Assembly (NCBI GenBank): GCA_001599935.1
Contig: BCIJ01000019.1
Coordinates: 231,296 to 295,295 of the forward strand
Direction of reading: 5' to 3'
DNA length: 64,000 nucleotides
Origin: Holtermannia corniformis
Taxonomy: Eukaryota > Basidiomycota > Tremellomycetes > Holtermanniales
Below the pieces are notes generated by a model. That model did not search any database, was not told where the DNA came from, and worked only from the letters and a program-made list of their open reading frames with translations. A program made the position numbers and the translations under genes. Position 1 is the first letter of the stretch. The number at the start of each line of letters is the position of its first letter. Of the stretch, positions 32,526-42,915 are shown piece by piece.

Positions 32526-35138
32526 ATGACGACCTTTGATCCCTTCGGCCCATCTTTACTCACAGACGACATCATTATCCCACTTGATCTCGCCAAGGGT
32601 AGCAAGCGCAGCTCACCTGCAGTGTCGGACGCTGGCACGAGTGCGACTGAGCTGATCACAGCGCCGGTCGTTGTTGCAAAGGTGGTCCTTGGAGAATCGA
32701 ATGTTCAGCCAACGGTCTTTACTCATCCGCTGATATCGTGAGTGAATTGCTGACACAGTCCTGCATAGGTGCAAAAGGAAGCGAAGACCAGTCGCCTTAG
32801 CAAGTGGGTTCCAGGAGTCCCGCTACTTGGATCCACCATCAATCGCCCGCTACTCAAGCCCACTGCATCATCTGAACGCGGGATCAGTCACGTTGCATCT
32901 TTCTGGAAGCCGAGCAGTTCATTGACCGATCGCAAACTTGAAGAGGTACGTTATGAGAACGATCGGGATGCTCTGATATTGTGATTGGCAGGTGAAAGCG
33001 AAGCTGAACGCGACAACGCTGTGCATGCGGCAGCTCAAGAAGGAGAATGAGTTGCTCAGCGCCAAGCTCAAGATCTTCGAGTTGAGCTCGGTATGTCCTG
33101 CTGTGGGATCTGCTGAAGGGTTTTTACATTGGATTAAGCTGAGGCCTAATCAGAGCTTGCAAGAGTCACCAGACCCGTCAACGTCTGCTCCAACTTCTGC
33201 GGCTGAGCTCGGACCGCACCTCACGGACGATCTTGAAGTCGCACCCGAGGCGTTCAACCTCAATGACATCGATTATCTGACCCAGTCTCAGGTATGTCCA
33301 TGCTGCAGTATCGACAGCAAGCATGCAACACAGAGCTGATGTGCACAGGATGGCGGTCCTTACGAGCCACCTTTGGAGCTCATCTCTGTCCTGCTGAGTG
33401 GCCGTACTGACTTTGCCGAGCTTCACCCGCGCGACTATCGTGCCGTGGTCTGGACGGTGGCCAATTGCATCCCAAACGGCATGGTGGAGAAGTGAGTAGG
33501 CTGTCCGTTCTGCCTACTGGACAAAACTAAGCGCGCTCGCTCCAGCAACAGCATCAAGTCCGCTGTTAACTACTTGGCGGTACGTGTCAACCATATGATG
33601 TGCTAAGCGTGCTGACGACTTACTCAGAATGAGATGACTTACGGAGAGCGTACGCCGGCTATTGCTCTCATCAACTTCTTCATCAACGAGTTCGGCGTCA
33701 AGCTATGCAAGACTGCGTCCGGCAACTATCTGTGCCAAGTCATGCTGGACACGGCACCTGCAGAAGATTGCAAAGAGTTTGTCCTGACCATCAAGTGAGT
33801 CTTCGACTGCTTAGAAACGTGCCCCGTCATTGATAGCCATGGGACTTGATAGACCCTTCATCATCGAGATCGCCAACCACAGGTTTGGGTGTCATGTGCT
33901 CAACAAAGCGCTGGAAAAGGAAGACCTACAGGTACGGGACATGTCCTTGTCCAATGATGACGGTTGACACCCTGCCAGACGATCGTCATGCAGCAGCTGA
34001 ACTCTGTGGGCATCGCCGAGTCGATGCAGTCTGGAGCTCGTCGCGTCTGGAGAGCGGTATGTGAACGACCAATCGACAGCACCACTCAGAAGCTAATCAG
34101 GGCAATCTAATAGTACATGGAGGTCCGTGAGGCTAGCGCTGAAAGCCAGACTACCTAAGCAATTGTAGATCTGCCGCAAGAACAAGAAGAGTAGCGCATT
34201 CGAGCTGTGAGTCCTTCTCGCTTGGTTTGCTGCATCGCTGATGGATTGTTATAGCATCAACGAGGGTATGGAAGGCCGATGGGTGGGCACCGCTTTGGCC
34301 AACGAGGTTCGCATGGCTGCTCGTTTACCGTGCTTGGCTGACAGCAGATCAGCACGGGAGCATTGCGTGTCAGCAAGTCTTCGAGGTCTACCCCACCCAA
34401 GAGTTGATGGTCAGTGTGACTCACTCCGTTATTGTCAGTCGATGCCGGACTGACGACTTGGACCAGGACCCCTGCTTCGTGGAGGTCTGTGTTTACACCG
34501 AGATGTTGAGCGGCGCACTGATCTGTCGCACAGATCATCGGCAGTATCGACCGCGTTGCCAACTCTGCATTCGGCCAGTAAGTCGGCTTTCGACAATTCC
34601 AATTCGCCGCTTAAGATTCAATAGCTTCCTCATCTCCAAGCTCATCTCGCTTCCAAGCTTCTCTCATCGCACGTTCACAGCCGTCTTGACCTCCCGTCCA
34701 CCGGTCGCGGTGACACAGCACGGAAACAGCTTCGTCAGGGCGAGTCTGAATCGTCGCGGTCGGGACGGCATCGCAGTGTACATCGAAGCCCTGTGTCGCT
34801 ATAAAGAGGGGTGAGTAGCGCAGCGGAGCCTACTTGCCACTCAAGGACTGACTCCGATGCAGAGAGCCGGCGGGACTCATCGACGTCGCGTCTTCGAGCA
34901 GCGGGCCGGCTCATCTGAGTAAGTAGATTCAGCCGACGTCGTACAGATCACTAACCTTGTAATCACCACGTAGATGTACTGCTCAACATGGTTTGTGGCA
35001 GACATCAAGGTGACTTTGACTCAATTCGTTCCGCAGGCGTCACCAGCAGAGAAAGCCACGATCCGCAATACTTGCAAGGCCTTCTCGACGACACTGCGCA
35101 TGTCACAAAACGGCAACGACTTCCTTCGTCTCCTGTGA
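32526..35138 (+). CDS. Pumilio-family (PUF) RNA-binding protein
   Basis: Nineteen exons: 32526-32737, 32792-32945, 32992-33090, 33154-33291, 33349-33491, 33546-33579, 33628-33794, 33853-33931, 33979-34056, 34114-34122, 34169-34206, 34255-34306, 34353-34409, 34467-34484, 34534-34577, 34625-34810, 34863-34918, 34974-34990 and 35037-35138, giving 560 aa. The N-terminal ~200 residues are disordered, with a short coiled coil (LKKENELLSAKLKIF). The C-terminal ~330 residues carry divergent PUF repeats, visible as SGNYLCQVMLDTA, NHRFGCHVLNKALEKED, EHGSIACQQVFE, SAFGQFLISKLI and QHGNSFVRASL. PUF proteins bind 3' UTR elements and usually repress or localise mRNAs. Five clear repeats is fewer than the classical eight; others may be too diverged to see. 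Exon 10 is only 9 nt. Which PUF subfamily it belongs to is unclear. Confidence 0.8.
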
Positions 35139-35333
35139 GAGATTGTTCTCATATGCATCCCCAACGACTGACGGACTCTATCAGCGGTCTTGTAACAGCA
35201 CCTGGCGTCGGAAAGCGCACCATTCGTCGCCTGTAATGTCACCCATCCTTGTTTGAAACTCATTTGTGTATTATCGTCGTTGTACAGTCATGTCATATAG
35301 CCACCACTACAGAAACTCAGATACTCAAACCGA

Positions 35334-36443
35334 CTATTCTGTCATGCTCTCCATGCTTTGATCCAGCCTGCGCTTGCGCCTACCAGGCAACTGACTTGAC
35401 CCTGCACCTCGCTGTGGGATCCTCGAGCCAGTATCCCACCTTGGACCACTGTCAGCCCACTGACACATGGAGGGATTTCCATTTTGCTGTGTTTGAGTTT
35501 CAGGTATCGGCAGTCGCAGGTCTGCAGCGCGCACATAACGCTTGCGAGCCTTGTGAATCGGTGCGAGGGGCTCGGATGTGTCTTCCATTACGCTCTCAGC
35601 GTCTTGCAGCAACTTGCGCTTCTTGCGTATCGGCTGCGCGGGTGGCGCCATGGGTGTGGGTGGGGCAATCGCTTCGATCACCAGTTGATCAACCTGCGTT
35701 TGCGTTTCCTTCTCGGCCAACGAGCTGTGTGCGAGTGCGGTGGGCTCTGCATCCGACACAGCGGTACTGGAGGTTGACAGAGACAGTGTGTGTGCGGAAA
35801 AGCCTCGAGCGTGCGGCTGTGCAGGCTTGGGACCTGTGATCGGTTGCACGGACGCCTTCGCAAGCTACCATTAAACATGAGCTGCGCGTCTGGTATAGGA
35901 AGAGAGCAGCGCTTACGTTGACTTGACGTTCAATTTGATCCAAAGAAGCGCTGAGCGTGTGTTCGACCTTGGCGACGCCTTCCTGGATGATTGTCTTGAC
36001 GCACTCCTCTAGGCGTTCTTGCCGTGCTTGGAGTACCGAATCAACTGGGGATGATGTGTCAGAGCGCGATACGCTATACCCTAAGACTACTGACGCAGGT
36101 CGCCTATATCTTCTTCGAGCTCTCCGCGGGTCGGGAGAGCTTTCTGTTGCTCTCTCAGGCTGTTGATTGCCGTCCAAACCCCTGTCAACTCGGTCTGCAC
36201 GGTTTTGAGCTCGGTTGTGATGCCTGCACTGTAGTCAGTGGGTGAACACTAATTGGAACATTCGGACTCGCTCCGCAAAGACTCAACGACCTCCCCTTCC
36301 TGCTCTGGCGCGCGTCTCGGCCGTGCCAAAGGTGCGGCAGTGCCGCCCAAAGTGATTTGAGGGAGTGGGATCTTCTGGAGAAAGTGGTATAGAGGGTGAT
36401 TGGGATCTTGCTGGGGCGGCAGTCTACTCGCAGGGTTCTTCAT
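35334..36443 (-). CDS. Short central-coiled-coil protein, unknown (Mer2/IHO1-like layout)
   Basis: Four exons: 36260-36443, 36095-36223, 35917-36044 and 35334-35864, giving 323 aa. A disordered Pro-rich N-terminus (about 60 residues) is followed by a coiled coil of about 90 residues (ITTELKTVQTELTGVWTAIN, then ARQERLEECVKTIIQEG and SASLDQIERQVN). The rest is disordered, with basic clusters (RKKRKLL, RKRY, GRRKRRL). The first intron is only 36 nt. I do not recognise the family. A short coiled coil between disordered regions with basic patches is the layout of Mer2/IHO1/Rec15 proteins, and its neighbours are meiotic, but layout alone is weak evidence. It converges with the PUF gene (195 bp between stops) and diverges from the DUF3669-like gene. 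Confidence 0.65.
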
Positions 36444-36607
36444 GGTTGCTATACTCTACAGCGCGAGGTGAAGCTACTCCTATTGCTGATGCGCCACGTG
36501 GCGATGAAACATAGTGATGGACGGTGAGAGCATGTGTTAGCGAGGCGCTAGGAGCTTGCCATCAACCATCAACATCGCCAACGTCTTCGGCAACGTCCCA
36601 GACCAGT

Positions 36608-39190
36608 ATGGAGGCTCACTCGAGGTCTCTGACTAAGCCTATGGCTGCAGAACAAGCTCCACGTCCACACCGTGGCCGCGGGATCTCAACGGCGCTCTCC
36701 GATTTCACGTTCAGCTCGCCGTCTCAGTACCCTCTCGCCGCGTTTCAGTCTGACGACTATCCGGCCTCAGTCGGAGGTGATTCCCCACTCGTTGATGCGC
36801 TCAACAAATTTGTGCGTGATTATCACCTGCAGCACCCACGCTGACGCTGGTCAACGCACAGGCCCGTAATCTCACCCTCGTCGGCGAAGGCTCGTACGCC
36901 GCGATCTGGCTCGATTCTGATGGCTCGACGGTCTACAAGCAGCCGCACAAGGTCGTATCAACCCGCATCGAAGACGACTCGAGTGAACCCTCGAGCATCG
37001 GCGATTCGTGCTACGATGCGTTAATGCAAGAGCTGTCTACAATGTTTCGACTCCGGCATCATACCCTGACGGATTGCCTGGTTCAAGTGCCGACAACCAA
37101 GGGGGTTCTCTCAAGCAACGCCTCACTCGAAGCAATGTACCTCAGTCCATCGTCGACCGCGTCGGACCATCCGACATGGGATCACTCTCAGCCAAGTTTG
37201 AGCATGAGTTTCATTCAGCCAGTCAGTCAAGCTGTCTCGGACGCTTACCTTCAGCTGTGGTCTCCTCCGGCCATTTTGGGCGATGCGGCACGAACAATCC
37301 GTCACATCCACCTGTTCCTGGCTCACGACGTCAGCGATTACGAGCTACCGCAGCACTACGTGACCCCAATATGCTACATGGAGCTGTGCAATCAAATCGA
37401 CCGCGCTACCAAATCGCGTACGCGTCATCATACGCTCCAAGACCTTGCAAATGAAGTGGGCTACTTGTATGGGATGATGCACTGGGCGATGTGCGTCGAT
37501 GGCGTGGGTGTTGATATCGTCATGGCGGCTGGTGTTGTCAAGGATACGGATATGGCTTGGCATTCTGTACCGGCATGCTTCGGGTTCAGCAACGTACGTC
37601 TGTGTCATCGTCCTCGTGATTCTGCTAAGAGGGATGCAGGTCTCAGTATGGTTGCCCGACGGCATCGAGCCAGATGACTTCCTCGCGTGGCTCGGCACTG
37701 ACCCAGCTCCGGGTGCTCTCGACGCGTCACTGGAAGCACTCGCTAATCAATCTTTCGCGTCGCCGCATATTCCCCGCGGTAATTCGTCGCTCTTTCATTA
37801 TTTCTCGCTGGGCTATCAACGTGCCATCAATACCATTATTGTGCGAGAAGACCTCGAAGGCGGCGTCGTAACCCGCCTTTGCAGCCTTGTTTACGGCTGG
37901 TTATGCCGTCTCTTGACTCTACAGGCACGTGAGTGGGAGCAGATGCAGACGGGCGAGCCAGCAGACACTGTCGAACCGGACACTAAGCCGTGCCGCAAGG
38001 TGAATAAGCAGGTGCGCTCCAGTCTGATGTTGCTTGCATGCCCAGGCACTGTGCTAACATTGGCAGAATCGGACGACGTTGCAAGAGATCTGCAGCACTT
38101 CGACGGCGCAGCTGTTTCTGCACCAAAGTCAATCCATCGTCTACAAGACCGTCAAGGATGCTGCAGATCACAACATGATTGCTCACGAATTCATGTACCT
38201 CAACGAATTGCGCGACCTATTGCCCGCCGATCGAGTCCTCGTCATTTGCCAGCGCGCACCCGTCCTCTACGCACCCGAACACTCGAGTATCACCATGATC
38301 AAGACTGGGGCAAGACCGCCACTTCGATCGCAGCTGGACACACCCACCAGTGCGAAGCGTACTCGTGGCTCGCTCGGCATACTCGCAAGATTTGACCACG
38401 CCGCCCTCGGTATTGACAGAATCCGTCCCTTGCCCGAAGCGATCAGGATGCGCTACAAGGACTATTTTGTCACTGCAAGCTACGCGGAATGCATGTCAAG
38501 CAAGGAACCCGCCCTAGTTCATCTTCAACTCGGCTCGACGCCCCAGCGCTATCACCCGCCGTCGCGCGACGCTCCGCACTACATTACTATCGACCAGTAT
38601 CAACTGCTGTTTGACGGATTGAAGGCCGACAAGCGTGACTTCGGATACGTGATGACGCGCGAGCAGCTAGCGAACGCAGTCGGCTATGCTCTCGGTAGCA
38701 TGCACTGGGCGATGGGCATCGATGCATACGACGCGAAGATCGTACTCGGTGAAGGGACTTGGAGCGCTCTCCTTCGGAAGGGAATCGCCTTGCAGCCTTA
38801 TGTGATCAGTCTCGACAAGGTCTGTACCAGGCGCTTGCATCAATGGAAGATTCTGATGACCTACAGGCTAGGCCATGGCTCACCAACATCCCGACCGAGT
38901 GGCCGCTACTTCTCGCCTTGCCAAAGGAAGACTACGACGCGATCGAGTTTGATCCATGCATGTCCCGGCTGGCCAACGTCATCCACGCCTCCAAGACATA
39001 CCCGCCCATGAGTTCCTTGTGGTACGAGCCATTCAAGTCTGGCTACCGCAACGCCATGATCCAGTTCATCAGGGAGGACGTCCTGCCAATCGCCGGAGTG
39101 CCTGGGGCTCACAGAGCAACGGACCTGTTCGATATGGTCTTTCGAAAGCTTCAAGAGCTCGAAGCTACCAGTTTGGAAAACGAGGAGTGA
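36608..39190 (+). CDS. Tandem DUF3669-like protein (two copies in one chain)
   Basis: Five exons: 36608-36811, 36862-37593, 37640-38011, 38067-38819 and 38867-39190, giving 794 aa. After a disordered N-terminus, two homologous halves follow. The first has VGEGSYAAIWLDSDGSTVYK, FIQPVSQAVSDAYLQLW, HYVTPICYMELCNQ, ANEVGYLYGMMHWAMCVDG and WLPDGIEPDDF. The second has AQLFLHQSQSIVYK, DRIRPLPEAIRMRY, HYITIDQYQLLFDG, ANAVGYALGSMHWAMGIDA and WLTNIPTEW. The HW..(K/G/V)D pattern is typical of DUF3669 proteins of fungi. The first strand region, with G-x-G and V-x-K, looks like a kinase N-lobe, but I see no catalytic HRD/DFG. Both halves have an intron at the same place (37594-37639 and 38820-38866), so an internal duplication is likely. 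Function unknown. Confidence 0.75.
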
Positions 39191-39467
39191 TGTCGTGTTC
39201 TAGTGTCTTATGACGTCGTCCTGTAGTATGTGTGTTTCATAGGTGAATGTATCCATGTGCCATGTTATTGTGATCAGTGCATGCCAGCTCTTGGCGCCAT
39301 GAATACCTGTCAAAACACGCTCAACGCTTTTGTACACTGTACAGCGCTTGGGTTCGGCGCCTGCCACTGCCATTCCCCTGTGCTCATCCTCCTGGACGAA
39401 ACGTCCAAGTTGTGAGCGTACAATATGCACATGTACTTGACATTTCATGATCGTTTACACCAGATAT

Positions 39468-42434
39468 TCACTGCTCCTGCTTGTCAGCGTCCTCGACGAC
39501 ATCCGCCTCTTCCCCGACGGCATCCGCTTCTTCTTCCGCCTTGGACCCCTTGAACCCCTGATCCTCTCCCTTCTCAGTCAGAGCCGTCTGGTGCCAGCCG
39601 CTCGTCTCGGTGCGAGTCACTTCGCGCAGCGCCATGGTCGCGTATGCCGACGTCCCGAGCGTGAGACCAATCTGGAGCGCCCAGAACTTGCCGTCTGGTT
39701 CCGACTCGGCCGCGGGGTTGATCCCGAGCAGCTTGTCCTCGTCCGATTGGATCAAGTTGATGTCGGGATCGGTGTAACGAAAGTGTTTCCACGTGAGGTG
39801 GGATGGCAGGTGGATGATCTTGCGGTAAGATCCGGCAAGCGAGTATTCCCTGCACCCGTCAGCGTTTACTACGTCGATCGATTGGTGACTCACCTTTGAT
39901 CACGGCGCATCTGGGTCGGGTCAAGCCCATCGGCCTTCATGACCTCGTCGATAATCTCGGCTGTGCGGCCTTGCGGGTAGTCGATGTCATGGCCCGGTAG
40001 GGGGATGATGACGTCGAAGATGGTGTGCTTGCCCTCGGTGACGTCTTGATCGGTGAGGACCTTGACTTTGGCTGAGCGTGGAGCTTTCCACGACTTCTTC
40101 CCGTGGCGGCTGGGCGCTGAACATTGTGAGCCTGCAGACCAAAGTGATTAGCGGACCAGCAACCCACCTGATTCACTTTCATCCCCGGCAACCTCTGTTT
40201 CGGCCTGATACACCAGATCTCCGGCAATCGGCTGCTCGGCCGACAGCTTGATCCGCTCCGAGACGACGGCATTCCACACATAGCTCTGATAAGCATGCAC
40301 GTACATGGTCCGGAGCGCGCGCGGGATCTACCACACCATCAGTGACCACGCCAGTGCACTGCTTCGCGCCACTCACCGTGCCCAAAGCCCCAACGCGGTC
40401 GTTCGCGTCCCTGCCCGACGCCCAGAACTCGAGGAGCGCGCGCTCGGCAACGCTCCGGCGCGGCATGACTTCAAGAGCCTTTTTCGCATCCTTTTCGCGC
40501 GACCAGATCAAGCGCGCGCGCGTGCAGTCTGGGTGTTCGCCCTGGCGGACTGACATGATGAGATCAATGGCGTCTTGCCAGCGCGATTGCAAGAGGGCGA
40601 GGCCGATGGTGTGCGTGGCGACGGAAGACGTGCCGAAGCGCTGCATGCCTGTGGTTCGTTAGAGACGCGTCGCCTGCAATGGTCAAATATCAGACACACC
40701 GTAATAGTTGACAAACCCATGATCGCGCAGAGACTCGAGCGCGGTATCAACCACTTGCTGACTCTCAGCCTTGACACTCCTACAGCTTGATCAGCATCGC
40801 CCACCCTCTGAAACGCCTCACGACTGACCTGAGCGTGATCACAAAGTGATTCCCCTTCAACATGCCCAACTCGAGATACTGCTTCGAGTACTCCAGATCG
40901 CCAATCCGGATCCCACGCTCGCCCTTCTCCCTGACGGCGACCTTGTCCGTGCGCCAACCCTGCGTGATCCCATTGACCGATTTCCAAACTTGGCCCATGG
41001 TCAGTCTCCCGCGCTTGAGGGAGATGCGCTGGACGGTGACGCCGCGCTTGTCTTTGGTCCCGGCGAACGAGAGGTCTTTGCCGGGCACGCGGAGGAGCCG
41101 AGCAATGTGCTGCAACGCGTCTTGGGTGTCTCGGTTGGATTTCTGCAGTGTGAATTGGATATAAGGTGGGTGCTGGGTTGGTTTCGGACCTGAATGGGTC
41201 AGTCGTGCTGCATGGGTTGAGAACAAGGGACCTACCGGCAGGTTTGCCATCCTTTTTATCGCCAAAGCGCCGCGTCGCGCCCGTGGACCACTTGATCACG
41301 ATCCGACTCCCTTGGTCGCCAACGACATCGCGCGCTTCCGACTCAAACTTGCCGCCAAAAGTCTCGCGGATCGTCTTGTGAAACGCTCCGCGCTCTTCCT
41401 TGGTCGGGATAATCTATTGCGATCAATCAGCACAATGAACAAGCATGGATATGTGGACGGACCTCGGACACAACCTCACGGTGATCGACCGGACGGTCTT
41501 CACCGCCGGCAAAACGACCACCCCGACCGCGGGCACCACCTCTGCCACGACCTCGATCCCTGCCTTGACCTCTGCCCCTGCCTCTGCCTCTGTCGGTACC
41601 GCTCTCGGCTGCGCCAGTTGGTACAACGAGACCCAAGCTGCTCATCTCCTGCTCTTCTTCCGTCATCTGCACGCCGGTCCTCGCAGCTCTCGAGCCCCAG
41701 CCAGCGTCCGAGACTCGAGGCGGCGTCGGTCCTTCGAGCAAAAGGTTGCGAAGTGCGACAATGGCGTCGGTAGGAAGGTAGGGCTGTGCGTGCAGTGCGA
41801 GGGTGTATGAGACGGGCCATTGTGGGTTGACTGGTAATTGCAGTTCATCGGGTAACGAGGATGTGTCGGGTTCGGTGGATGCAGAAGCTTCTACAGCTGG
41901 AGGAGCAGCCTCTTCTGCCTTGTCCTCTTGCTTGTCCTCCGACTTGTCCTCTGGCTTGACTTCGGGCGCCGCCTCTTTGCTGTCTGGCGTGTCTGGACGT
42001 TCTTGCACGGGCTCCTTTGGCTTGGCAATGTTCTTCAAGTAGAGAATCTCACCGTCCATTGTGACTTCGTTGACAAGAAAGTCTGAGAACCTGCCATTCA
42101 CCAAATCAGCACCATGTCCGCTGGAACCGGCTGCGCCCACGGACCGCTGCTTGATGATACCCTCAACTTTGGCTTGACTGTTGCCGATATACGCTCTGAT
42201 GCCGACATCCCGCTCCGTCATCTGAAAGACATTCTTGCTCGAGCCATCCGTGGCGTGCTGATCATTGTACAAGGTCGTCGACGCCGGCAGCTGCATCGGT
42301 TCAAACACGACGTCGTCCATGGGTGGCGTTGCGATGCGTTGCCGCTTAGTATCGATGGTGACTGAGCTGCCTGGCGATGGCGGCTCTTTGCGCACTGTCG
42401 TCGAGCCCACGGCCGTGTCTGGAGTGAGCTGCAT
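39468..42434 (-). CDS. pus7: tRNA/mRNA pseudouridine synthase PUS7 (TruD family)
   Basis: Nine exons: 42145-42434, 41463-42090, 41236-41413, 40829-41189, 40700-40779, 40377-40648, 40168-40327, 39894-40116 and 39468-39849, giving 857 aa. TruD-family blocks are in order: RFSDFLVNEV, IIPTKEERGAFHKTI, the catalytic motif SFAGTKDKRGVTVQRISL (Asp of KDKR is the nucleophile), LGMLKGNHFVITLR, YGMQRFGTSSVATH and MYVHAYQSYVWN. Two inserts are present: an acidic, Lys/Glu/Pro-rich stretch (around 150-200) and an RGRGRGRG-type run near 320-345. PUS7 converts U to pseudouridine in tRNA, snRNA and mRNA (UNUAR contexts). Length is greater than yeast Pus7 because of these inserts. It is divergent from PRP6. 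Confidence 0.96.
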
Positions 42435-42915
42435 CGCGGTCGAGAGGATGAAACAAGACGATCTAGAAATCTCAACAAGCACGGTGGGTGGTCACGTGAC
42501 GGGACAGTGGCGAAACGACCGACGGGCCAGTGGACAGCGACAGCAGCGCATGGCGGGTGGACTGTGAGCAGTACCACTTGTGTAGACACAGTCCGCTACA
42601 CCTGACGTGGCGCTTGTTGGCTGAGAGTTCACCTTTTACACGACGCTACCAAGGCTTGCTCTGATCCGGACTATCAGATTGTACACTCTTTGTGTTCCCT
42701 CGAGTCTGCAGCACATCCCTCCATATAGATCTCCTCCCGCGTCTCTCCATGCTGCCTGCTCTGTACGGTTCGCTGGCTGTCGCGCTGGTTCCCTTGTTGG
42801 ATGCGACCGTAGTCATAAGTGGGCTGCTTACATAAGCAGGTTGGTGGCGATGGGTCGCTTTATGCGTCGCAACAGTCAACCCACCGCGGCGCTCTCACAC
42901 CGACTCTCGCTCACA
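42435..42915. other. Divergent promoter region, PUS7 and PRP6
   Basis: 481 bp between the two divergent starts. No gene-like frame is present. Basal promoters of both genes should lie here. Confidence 0.5.

Noticed and set aside
36608..39190. Two adjacent DUF3669-like genes
   Set aside because: The halves join in phase through a normal 55-nt intron (38012-38066), with no stop codon or new start between them.
41445..41810. 121-codon plus-strand frame in the PUS7 gene
   Set aside because: Antisense to the RG-repeat and adjacent coding sequence of PUS7.
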